Shown piece by piece: positions 6,608-13,630 of a stretch of 24,486 nucleotides of DNA. The notes beneath the pieces are model-generated. The model searched no databases, was not told the origin of the DNA, and was given only the letters and a program-made list of their open reading frames with translations. Position 1 is the stretch's first letter. Each line of letters opens with the position of its first letter. This stretch comes from JAXHTY01 sp034189225 (GTDB lineage: Bacteria > Desulfobacterota > Desulfobacteria > Desulfobacterales > Desulfosudaceae), in contig JAXHVL010000022.1 in NCBI GenBank assembly GCA_034189225.1, forward strand, positions 1-24,486, written 5' to 3'. The position numbers and the translations under genes were made by a program.

Positions 6608-7765
6608 GTGCCACAGCCTTTGGATGAAATAAATGAAGTTCTGAACCGGCGCGAGCAAAAAATATTATCCCCGTTTGCCGAGCCCAGCAGTAAAGGGCTG
6701 AGGCGACGGGATGAAAAGTTACTGGAAGTCGATTACCGGCAGGCATTTGCGGTGGATGTTGACCGGATTCTTCATTCGCTTGCCTATACGCGGTATATTG
6801 ACAAAACCCAGGTGTTTTACCTCGTGGAAAACGATCACATTACCCATCGGGTGCTTCACGTTCAGCTGGTGTCCCGGGTAGCCAGAACCATCGGCCGTTT
6901 GCTAGGTTTGAACGAAGATCTGATCGAGGCCATTGCCCTTGGCCATGATATAGGGCATGCTCCTTTTGGGCATGAAGGGGAAATCTATCTCTCTGAACTG
7001 TGCGAGCAGGCTGGTATCGGACGGTTCATGCACAACCTTCAGAGTGTGCATTTTCTGGATGTGGTGGAGCGAAAGGGCAGGGGGTGCAATCTCTGCCTGC
7101 AGACGCTGGACGGCATTCTGTGCCATGACGGAGAGATTCATACCAGCAATCTGGTGCCAGAAAAGGAAAAGACCTTTGAGACCCTTGCTGATGAGATGAC
7201 CCGCAAGCGCAAGGCTCCCGATACGCGCCTTATGCCCATGACCCTGGAGGGCTGTGTGGTCCGGTTTGCCGATACCATCAGCTATGTGGGGCGGGATATC
7301 GAAGATGCTATCCGGCTAGGTCTTATCAAGCGGACGGATCTTCCCGACAAGTGCGTTGCCGTTCTCGGCGATACCAACGGCAAGATGGTGTTTACCCTGG
7401 TGACGGATATTATCAAAAACAGCATGGGGCAGGACCGTATTGCCTTCAGCGAACCGGTCTCCGATGCGCTCAGGGCTCTCAAGACGTTCAATTATGAAGA
7501 GATTTATAAGAACAAGAAGATCAAGGCCGCATCCGGCACCATTCGGCGGTTGTTCGGAATGCTGTTTGGGACCTATTGCAGGGACCTGGAGAAAAATAAC
7601 CGCCAGTCGGTTATCTTCACCAATTTTTTACATGATATTTCAGAAAAATACACGGAAAATCACAGTACGCCGGAGATTGTGCGGGATTTTATTTCCGGGA
7701 TGACGGATAAGTATTTCCTGCGGCAATGCCCTGAAGATATGCGGCCCGTGGTGCGTATTGCGTAA
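6608..7765 (+). CDS. dgt: dGTPase-like HD-domain triphosphohydrolase
   Basis: A 385-residue HD-superfamily enzyme of the deoxyguanosinetriphosphate triphosphohydrolase family, which splits dNTPs into deoxynucleoside and triphosphate and so controls precursor pools. Metal ligands of the HD site are visible: H80 (THRVLHV), H113-D114 within GHDIGHAPFGHEGE, and D222 (RFADTISYVGRDIEDA). The phrase around HD and the following FGHEGE are diagnostic for dGTPases. The region before it (DRILHSLAYTRYIDKTQVF) also matches the family. I chose the GTG at 6608 because GAGAGG lies 6 bases upstream; an in-frame TTG at 6575 has no such site. Substrate preference and allosteric activation cannot be read from sequence. 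The gene has its own promoter and is followed, after 96 bases, by the LapA-domain gene. Confidence 0.85.
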   Translation: MPQPLDEINEVLNRREQKILSPFAEPSSKGLRRRDEKLLEVDYRQAFAVDVDRILHSLAYTRYIDKTQVFYLVENDHITHRVLHVQLVSRVARTIGRLLGLNEDLIEAIALGHDIGHAPFGHEGEIYLSELCEQAGIGRFMHNLQSVHFLDVVERKGRGCNLCLQTLDGILCHDGEIHTSNLVPEKEKTFETLADEMTRKRKAPDTRLMPMTLEGCVVRFADTISYVGRDIEDAIRLGLIKRTDLPDKCVAVLGDTNGKMVFTLVTDIIKNSMGQDRIAFSEPVSDALRALKTFNYEEIYKNKKIKAASGTIRRLFGMLFGTYCRDLEKNNRQSVIFTNFLHDISEKYTENHSTPEIVRDFISGMTDKYFLRQCPEDMRPVVRIA

Positions 7766-7772
7766 AAAAAGG

Positions 7773-7801
7773 TTGATGGCCGCTTCAAAAATCAATATTG
7801 T
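7773..7801 (+). promoter_or_regulatory. Weak candidate promoter of the LapA-domain gene
   Basis: TTGATG (7773-7778) and TATTGT (7796-7801) lie 17 bases apart just after the dGTPase stop; each matches four of six consensus bases. It could start a lapA-mutS-amidase transcript. Read-through from the dGTPase promoter is an alternative, since no terminator is visible. Confidence 0.3.
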
Positions 7802-7861
7802 GGGATAAAACGATTGCCATGGGGGTTAGAGTGAGATTTTTTAATATTGAAGGAGCCGTAT

Positions 7862-8233
7862 ATGAAAAAAATTAAAATCGGATTTTGGTTGATTGTGATC
7901 GGGCTGATTGCCCTGGTGATTTATCAGAACCGGGATTTCATTTTTATCCAGCACCATTTCGGCGTGGATTTACTTTTTGTAAGCTACCAGACGCCTGAGT
8001 GGCCCAATATCGTGATACTTCTGGGGTTTATGGTTGTCGGATTTCTGGCGGCTTATATTCCGGGCCTTACCCACCGCTTCCGGTCCAACAAGACGGTCAA
8101 GGAGCTTAATCGCAGATTAAAAACATACAGCGATAAAATAAATGCGCTGGAACGGGAACTCAACACGCTGAAAAAGCCCGCACCGCCGGAACCGGAACCC
8201 GAGCCGGCGCCCGATGGGCAAGATACGGCTTAG
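7862..8233 (+). CDS. LapA-domain (DUF1049) membrane protein
   Basis: A 123-residue inner-membrane protein of the lipopolysaccharide assembly protein A (LapA/DUF1049) domain type. It has a first transmembrane helix at residues 5-22, a loop with the family-like pattern YQN then F..V.LLFVSYQTP, a second helix at about 51-71, and a coiled-coil segment (residues 80-107). It ends in a proline/glutamate-rich tail (PEPEPEPAP). In enterobacteria LapA works with LapB to regulate LpxC and LPS synthesis, but many bacterial DUF1049 proteins stand alone and have unknown roles, and no lapB is adjacent here. The ATG at 7862 is supported by AGGAG at 7851-7855, 6 bases upstream; an in-frame TTG at 7847 is rejected for that reason. 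mutS follows after 90 bases. Confidence 0.75.
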   Translation: MKKIKIGFWLIVIGLIALVIYQNRDFIFIQHHFGVDLLFVSYQTPEWPNIVILLGFMVVGFLAAYIPGLTHRFRSNKTVKELNRRLKTYSDKINALERELNTLKKPAPPEPEPEPAPDGQDTA

Positions 8234-8267
8234 GCGGTTGCAGGACGGGAGGAGCGGCGGTGTTACC

Positions 8268-8327
8268 GTGAAACGTTACATTGACCGGGCCCATCACATT
8301 TATGACGCTTTGCGAGTCTGGCCATGA
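8268..8327 (+). CDS. Possible 19-codon leader ORF overlapping the mutS start
   Basis: A strong Shine-Dalgarno sequence, GGAGGAG, sits at 8248-8254, some 70 bases before mutS, which itself has none. A GTG at 8268 opens a 19-codon frame whose TGA overlaps the mutS ATG as ATGA (8324-8327). Translation of it could deliver ribosomes to mutS by coupling. The 13-base spacing from the Shine-Dalgarno is longer than ideal, and a closer GTG (8260) reads only three codons, so this is tentative. Confidence 0.2.
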   Translation: MKRYIDRAHHIYDALRVWP

Positions 8328-10990
8328 GCACTGTCAAGACGACGCCCGTAAAAACGACCCCGATGATAAAGCAGTATCTCTCCATCAAGGAGCAGTATAC
8401 GGATGCCATTCTTTTTTATCGTATGGGCGATTTTTACGAAATGTTTTTCGAGGATGCCGAAACCGCCGCCTCCGTTCTTGAAGTCGCCCTGACCTCGCGC
8501 AATAAGAACGAGGCGGAACCCGTTCCCATGTGCGGCGTGCCGGTAAAAGCTGCGGATGTCTATATCGGCCGGCTCATTGACAACGGCTTCAAGGTGGCGG
8601 TATGTGATCAGATTGAAGATCCGGCCACGGCCAAGGGGCTTGTGAAGCGGGAGGTGGTCCGGGTGGTCACCCCCGGCATGATCATCGATAATGAATTGCT
8701 GGACACCAGCACGAACAATTATGTGCTTGCACTCAGCCGTTCCAACGGGGCTGTCGGAATTTCCTATATTGATATTTCCACCGGTACCTTCCGGCTTTCG
8801 GAATCCGCCAATAATCAAGCCGTCGGGGACGAAGTAAGGCGCATCGCCCCAAGTGAGGTGGTTGTTCCCGCCTCCGCACGGACAGATGACACCATGGCGG
8901 GATTTATGTCGCTGTTTCCGGAAACCATGCTGACGTTTCTGGATGACAATGAATTTGACGACAAGGCCGCCAGAAAACGGTTGACGGAGCAGTTCAAGAC
9001 CCGCTCTCTCGAAGGGTTCGGTTGTGAATGGTTGACTTCCGGGCTGAGTGCGGCCGGCGCACTGCTTTCCTATGTCAGTCGTACCCAGAAGCAGGAAGTC
9101 AGCCATATCACGGGGGTGGATGCCTACAGCATCGATCATTATCTTTTGCTGGACGACACCACCCGCCGGAACCTGGAATTGACCCTTAATCTGCGTACCG
9201 GCGGCAGGCAGGGCACCCTGGTGGAAATTCTGGACAACTGTGCCACCGCCATGGGAAGCCGCCTGCTTCGCCACTGGATACAGTATCCCCTGCTTGATCC
9301 CCGTCGGATCACTGAACGTCTTGATGCCGTGGCCGAGGTCAGGGAAAACATAAGTGTTCGCAACCACATCCGTGAAGGGCTGAAAACGGTTTTTGACCTG
9401 GAACGACTGGCCAGCAAGCTCGTTATGGGTCGTGCAAATGCGCGGGATCTGCTTGCCCTGAAACGCTCGCTTCAGTCCCTGCCGGCGCTTCGCGAGGGGC
9501 TGGCCGAATTGTCCAGTCCTCTTTTTGCCTTTGATAAGCACCTGGCATCGGCGGCGCTGGATGAACTGGCCGGACTTGCCGACCTGCTTGAGTCCGCGTT
9601 TCGGGATGATGCCCCCCCCACGATTACCGAAGGCGGAATGATCAAACCGGACTATCATCCAAAGCTGTCGGAGTTGATTGCCATCAGCCGGGACAGCAAA
9701 GGATGGCTGGCACGGATGGAGGCCCGGGAAAAGGAAGAAACTGGGATCAACGCCCTGAAGGTACGGTACAACAAGGTTTTCGGCTATTATATCGATATTC
9801 CCAAAACCCGCATGAATGAGGTCCCCGATCATTACATCCGAAAACAGACCCTGGTCAATTCGGAACGATACATCACCGACGAACTCAAGGAGTTTGAGTC
9901 AAAGGCACTGGGCGCCGAGGAGCAGCGGGCCACCCTGGAGCTGGAGATATTCAATGATATCCGGGACCGGGTCATGGCGAAGACCGGGCATATATATACG
10001 GCCGCCCGTTTTGTGGCAGGGGTGGATGTGCTTTGCAATTTTGCCGAAGTTGCTGACAGCAACGATTATGTAAAACCGGCTATCAACGACGCCGGGCATA
10101 TTGATATCCAAGCGGGTCGCCATCCGGTGGTGGAGAAGATGCTGGCGGGCGAACGGTATGTTCCAAACAGCGTGCGTCTGGATAACCAGGAGAATCAGCT
10201 GTTGATCATCACCGGTCCCAACATGGCCGGAAAATCAACCGTTCTCAGGCAGGTGGCGCTGTTTTCCATCATGGCGCAGATGGGTTGCTTCGTCCCGGGC
10301 AAAAGCGCCTCTTTGTGCATTGTGGACCGAATCTTTACCCGGGTGGGAGCCCTTGACAATCTCTCCTCCGGCCAGAGTACCTTCATGGTGGAGATGGAAG
10401 AGACCGCCAACATTATCAACAACGCCACTGCGCAAAGCCTTGTGGTGATTGATGAGATCGGCCGGGGCACCAGCACCTACGATGGTCTGAGCATCGCCTG
10501 GGCGGTTGCCGAACACCTTCACGACCTGGACGGCCGGGGGGTCAAAACCCTGTTTGCAACCCACTACCACGAGTTGACGGAGCTTGAAAACCGCAAATCC
10601 CGCATCAAGAATTTCAATATTGCCGTCAAAGAATGGAACGATGAGATCATTTTTTTAAGAAAGCTGGTGGAAGGCAGTACCGCCCGAAGTTATGGCATTC
10701 AGGTGGCAAGACTTGCCGGTATACCGGATAATGTGATATCAAGAGCAAAGCACATTCTTTTCGATATTGAACAGGGGAATGCCGCCTTTGCCGCTGCAAC
10801 CGTCCAAAAGACGGAAACGGAAAAGCAAGATACGGGGCCGGTCCAGCTTTCGTTTTTTGATGAGCCGGAAAATACGGTGATCAGCAAATTGAAAAATATC
10901 GATATATCCCGGATGACGCCCCTGGCGGCGCTGAACTATCTCAACAGCCTTAAGAAAAAGGCTGAAAAAGCATCAAGTGGACACAGATAA
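8324..10990 (+). CDS. mutS: DNA mismatch repair protein MutS
   Basis: A full-length 888-residue MutS, the ATPase clamp that recognises base mismatches and small loops and recruits MutL. The mismatch-recognition motif GDFYEMFFEDA has F37 and E39, which stack on and contact the mispaired base in the family (numbering within one of E. coli). The connector, lever and clamp regions follow. The ATPase domain carries Walker A GPNMAGKS (631-638), STFMVEMEE, Walker B VVIDEIGRGTSTYDG (from 706) and FATHYHEL. The C-terminus keeps the usual LSFFDEPE and LAALNYLNSLK tail. The start is the ATG at 8324, matching the family start; it lacks a good ribosome binding site. Its TAA overlaps the amidase ATG by one base (TAATG), so the two genes are coupled. 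No mutL is in the window. Confidence 0.95.
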   Translation: MSTVKTTPVKTTPMIKQYLSIKEQYTDAILFYRMGDFYEMFFEDAETAASVLEVALTSRNKNEAEPVPMCGVPVKAADVYIGRLIDNGFKVAVCDQIEDPATAKGLVKREVVRVVTPGMIIDNELLDTSTNNYVLALSRSNGAVGISYIDISTGTFRLSESANNQAVGDEVRRIAPSEVVVPASARTDDTMAGFMSLFPETMLTFLDDNEFDDKAARKRLTEQFKTRSLEGFGCEWLTSGLSAAGALLSYVSRTQKQEVSHITGVDAYSIDHYLLLDDTTRRNLELTLNLRTGGRQGTLVEILDNCATAMGSRLLRHWIQYPLLDPRRITERLDAVAEVRENISVRNHIREGLKTVFDLERLASKLVMGRANARDLLALKRSLQSLPALREGLAELSSPLFAFDKHLASAALDELAGLADLLESAFRDDAPPTITEGGMIKPDYHPKLSELIAISRDSKGWLARMEAREKEETGINALKVRYNKVFGYYIDIPKTRMNEVPDHYIRKQTLVNSERYITDELKEFESKALGAEEQRATLELEIFNDIRDRVMAKTGHIYTAARFVAGVDVLCNFAEVADSNDYVKPAINDAGHIDIQAGRHPVVEKMLAGERYVPNSVRLDNQENQLLIITGPNMAGKSTVLRQVALFSIMAQMGCFVPGKSASLCIVDRIFTRVGALDNLSSGQSTFMVEMEETANIINNATAQSLVVIDEIGRGTSTYDGLSIAWAVAEHLHDLDGRGVKTLFATHYHELTELENRKSRIKNFNIAVKEWNDEIIFLRKLVEGSTARSYGIQVARLAGIPDNVISRAKHILFDIEQGNAAFAAATVQKTETEKQDTGPVQLSFFDEPENTVISKLKNIDISRMTPLAALNYLNSLKKKAEKASSGHR

Positions 10991-12993
10991 TGAACGTTGA
11001 AAAAAAGACGTCGTTTTTTATTCTGCTTTTCTGCATCACTGCTGTGCTGTTTTCCTGTGCTTCATCCGTTGCCACCGTGAAAAAGCGGTTTTTTGAAGCG
11101 GAGAACTGTTTTCAGACGTTGCAGGACAGCCCGCAAAAACAGAAATACCGGTCATATTGGAAGCGCTGCATTGATCAGTTCATGGGGGTTTATGAACATG
11201 ATCCCGACGGCCCTTGGGCTGCCGCCGGGCTGTACAGAGCCGGCGTGCTGTATTTTGAGATGTACAAGGTGTCGTATCGCGATGCGGACAGGCAGCAGGC
11301 CATTGATCTTTTAAACCGGATTCGGGGCCGTTTTCCGAAAAGTGCTTACAGCGAAAAGGCGGCTCAGAAACTGGCGGAGATTTCCGGCGGTGCTGGCACC
11401 GACAACCCGCCCGTTGTGCAGCGGAAATCCGAGGGCAAGGCAAAAGTCCGGTATTTCAAGGCCGAGGATTGTTACAAAGACCTTAGGCACAGCCCCAAAA
11501 AGCAAAAATACCGGAGTTACTGGAAAAAGTGTATTGACGCCTATCACAGCGTATATGAATATGATCCCGACGGTCCATGGGCGGCAGCCGGCCTGTTTAT
11601 GGCCGGTCAACTTTACGGCGAGCTTTATAAACATTCATACAGAGAAGGGGATATCGAAAAAAGCGCGGCGTTGTTCAAAAGGGTAATGACGGATTATCCG
11701 GACAGTGCATATGCCAAAAAGTCGTCCCGGGCCCTGGCGGCGATTTCCGGCGAGGATGCATCATCCCGGACTGTGGCATCCGGGGACAGCGGCGACTCAT
11801 CAGGAACCTTCGCCACACCGGTAAGTTACAGCCAGAGCGACCAGGAGAAGAGCGGGGCGTCCGGATCCGGGCCGGCCATCGTAAAGAACCTTCGCTACTG
11901 GTCGAATCCTAGCTATACGCGGGTGGTTATCGATGCCGATGACGAAACTTCCTTTACTCACAACCTGTTGCGGAAAGATCCCAAGAACGGCAAGCCGCCC
12001 CGATTGTATGTGGATGTCAACAACAGTAAACTGGACGGGGACCTGTCGCGAAAGATTCCGATTAATGATGATCTGCTGAAAAACGTCCGTGCCGGTCAGT
12101 TCACGCCGTATTCTGTTCGCGTGGTCATTGATATCAAATCCTTTGACAGTTACAAGATTTTTTCCCTGAACAACCCCTTCAGGATCGTGATTGACGTAAG
12201 AGGGGAAAACGGAAGTGTGACTGCCGCCCAATCCGGCCAGGGCGCTCAACAGGCCGGTCCGGCCTCCCTGGCGGAGCAGCTTTCCCTGAAGGTAAACCGG
12301 ATTGTCATCGATCCGGGCCATGGCGGCCGGGACGGTGGTGCGCCGGGGTATCAGCGGGGCGTTCATGAAAAAGAAATTGTGATGGATATTTCCAGGCGGC
12401 TGGCAACAAAAATTCGCCGGGAACTGGGATGTGAGGTCATTATCACCCGGCCCCGCGACGAATTTCTCACGCTTGAAGAAAGAACCGCCATCGCCAACAT
12501 GAAAAACGCCGATCTTTTTATCTCCATCCATACCAATGCCTGTCCTTCAAACGGCGCATACGGCATTGAAACCTATTTTTTGAATCTTGCGACCGATGAG
12601 GATGCCATGCGCGTGGCCGCCCGTGAAAACAGCACCTCCCGCAAAAACATCAGCGATCTTCAAAAGATATTGAACGATCTTATGCAGAACGCCAAAATCA
12701 ATGAATCAAGCCGGCTTGCGGGCTACGTGCAGAATGCCCTTTGCGGCGAGCTGAAAAAGAACTACAGCCGCATCAAGAACAAGGGGGTCAAACAGGCCCC
12801 TTTTTATGTCCTGCTGGGCGCTCAGATGCCGGCGATTCTGGTTGAAACCGGATTTGTCAGTAACCGGATGGAATGCGGCCGTCTGATTAATACCACTTAT
12901 CAGGATCGCCTCTGCAACGGTATCCTTAAGGGCATCAAGGCTTATATTGACCGGACCGAGTCCGCCGCCTTTTTCTGGAGCCAGGAAGGGTAA
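10990..12993 (+). CDS. Lipoprotein N-acetylmuramoyl-L-alanine amidase with duplicated N-terminal repeat
   Basis: A 667-residue cell-wall hydrolase that cuts the amide bond between N-acetylmuramic acid and the stem peptide. The N-terminus has a hydrophobic signal ending LFSC, with a probable lipidated C23. Two homologous segments of about 110 residues follow (about 31-142 and 152-257), each carrying KQKYRSYWK, a Cys two residues on, and DPDGPWAAAGL; they look like helical TPR-like repeats. A serine/glycine-rich linker leads to an AMIN domain (about 297-403), which in AmiC targets division sites. The Amidase_3 domain (about 437-660) has the zinc ligands H444 (DPGHGG), E460 (HEKE) and H514 (SIHTNA), and the catalytic E619 (VETGFVSN). 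The protein is probably periplasmic and membrane-anchored, acting in daughter cell separation. It is coupled to mutS by TAATG. Confidence 0.9.
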   Translation: MNVEKKTSFFILLFCITAVLFSCASSVATVKKRFFEAENCFQTLQDSPQKQKYRSYWKRCIDQFMGVYEHDPDGPWAAAGLYRAGVLYFEMYKVSYRDADRQQAIDLLNRIRGRFPKSAYSEKAAQKLAEISGGAGTDNPPVVQRKSEGKAKVRYFKAEDCYKDLRHSPKKQKYRSYWKKCIDAYHSVYEYDPDGPWAAAGLFMAGQLYGELYKHSYREGDIEKSAALFKRVMTDYPDSAYAKKSSRALAAISGEDASSRTVASGDSGDSSGTFATPVSYSQSDQEKSGASGSGPAIVKNLRYWSNPSYTRVVIDADDETSFTHNLLRKDPKNGKPPRLYVDVNNSKLDGDLSRKIPINDDLLKNVRAGQFTPYSVRVVIDIKSFDSYKIFSLNNPFRIVIDVRGENGSVTAAQSGQGAQQAGPASLAEQLSLKVNRIVIDPGHGGRDGGAPGYQRGVHEKEIVMDISRRLATKIRRELGCEVIITRPRDEFLTLEERTAIANMKNADLFISIHTNACPSNGAYGIETYFLNLATDEDAMRVAARENSTSRKNISDLQKILNDLMQNAKINESSRLAGYVQNALCGELKKNYSRIKNKGVKQAPFYVLLGAQMPAILVETGFVSNRMECGRLINTTYQDRLCNGILKGIKAYIDRTESAAFFWSQEG

Positions 12994-13015
12994 ATTCCCG
13001 TGCCGCGGCAGGTTT

Positions 13016-13071
13016 TTCACCGCTGAGACGCGGAGGGTGCGGAGGATGATGCAACTCTGCGCCGCGGTGAA
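13016..13071. repeat. Hairpin repeat of the TTCACCGC/GCGGTGAA type
   Basis: The arms TTCACCGC (13016-13023) and GCGGTGAA (13064-13071) enclose inner GCGGAG and CTCTGC pairing. This sequence style (CACCG..GAGACGC.GAG) is a common dispersed intergenic repeat in many bacterial genomes. It lies 23 bases after the amidase stop and might also terminate that transcript, though no T run follows. Confidence 0.55.
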
Positions 13072-13218
13072 TTTATTCAGTATAGAAAACCTGGTCCTTC
13101 GGGCCAGGTCAACGATAAAAGGCTATGCCGATAAGGAGCAAAGCACGAAATTAGAAATTAGAAACAAATACGAATATTAAGGGAAGCGGAAAAAACGAAT
13201 ATACCCGCCTTGCTTGTC

Positions 13219-13299
13219 TTTTGACCCGTATTCTTTGTTGCATCAAAGGTCATATATCCTGATATGCTCCCTTTGATGCGCCTTGAATACGAATCAAAA
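13219..13299. repeat. 81-base near-perfect palindrome
   Basis: Four nested arm pairs share one centre near 13259: TTTTGA/TCAAAA (13219-13224, 13294-13299), GTATTC/GAATAC (13228-13233, 13285-13290), GCATCAAAGG/CCTTTGATGC (13240-13249, 13270-13279) and ATATC/GATAT (13254-13258, 13261-13265). The register is kept across the whole length, so it can form one long hairpin in DNA or RNA. Confidence 0.7.
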
Positions 13300-13402
13300 T
13301 CCGGCGCAATTCAGGTATATTGGTTTTTTTCGCATCCCTAAATGTTCCAATGATCAAAACAGATACCGGAGTGTTTCGGGGCATCAATGCGATGCCTTTA
13401 TC

Positions 13403-13474
13403 TTCGTGCCCTTAGTGCTCTTCGTGGTAATCAACGCCAGACAATTGAACCACGAAGTTCACGAAGGACACGAA
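13403..13474. repeat. Hairpin repeat of the TTCGTG/CACGAA type
   Basis: The left arm (13403-13428) reads TTCGTGCCC then TTCGTGGT. The right arm (13449-13474) reads ACCACGAAGTTCACGAAGG and ends CACGAA. The two pair as an imperfect 26-base stem. This is a familiar dispersed intergenic repeat style and has no T-run terminator tail. Confidence 0.55.
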
Positions 13475-13630
13475 GTGTGAGTTCAGACTATAAACAATTC
13501 CCTTACAGGGGTAACCAAAGCCGGCCCTTCTGGGGTCGGATGTTTACTTTCAGGCTGTGCTCATTATTTTATTCCCTGTATCAGCGATGATAATGCGGAT
13601 ATATAGTCTCTTTGCGACAGGTTAAATGCG

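Larger units (their letters stand above)
12994..13630. other. 637-base intergenic region packed with hairpin repeats
   Basis: No convincing gene. It contains three unrelated inverted-repeat units, listed separately at 13016-13071, 13219-13299 and 13403-13474. Two small stems follow at 13500-13510 (CCC/GGG) and 13521-13539 (CCGGCCC/GGGTCGG), ahead of the amylosucrase. The stretch from about 13072 to 13215 is AT-rich and featureless. I could not assign a promoter for the amylosucrase with confidence. Confidence 0.6.

Noticed and set aside
8300..9832. A 510-codon minus-strand open frame across mutS
   Set aside because: It is the shadow of mutS, which has full family motifs on the plus strand. 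The shadow protein lacks any domain pattern. Similar long shadows over amylosucrase (14039-15526) and dxs (20346-21722) are rejected for the same reason.
13500..13539. Two small stems before the amylosucrase, with a CAAAGCC string that recalls a c-di-GMP riboswitch
   Set aside because: The rest of the GEMM core (the 5' GNRA-capped stem and the GGGACGCAAAGCC junction) is missing. The stems are short and no expression platform is clear.
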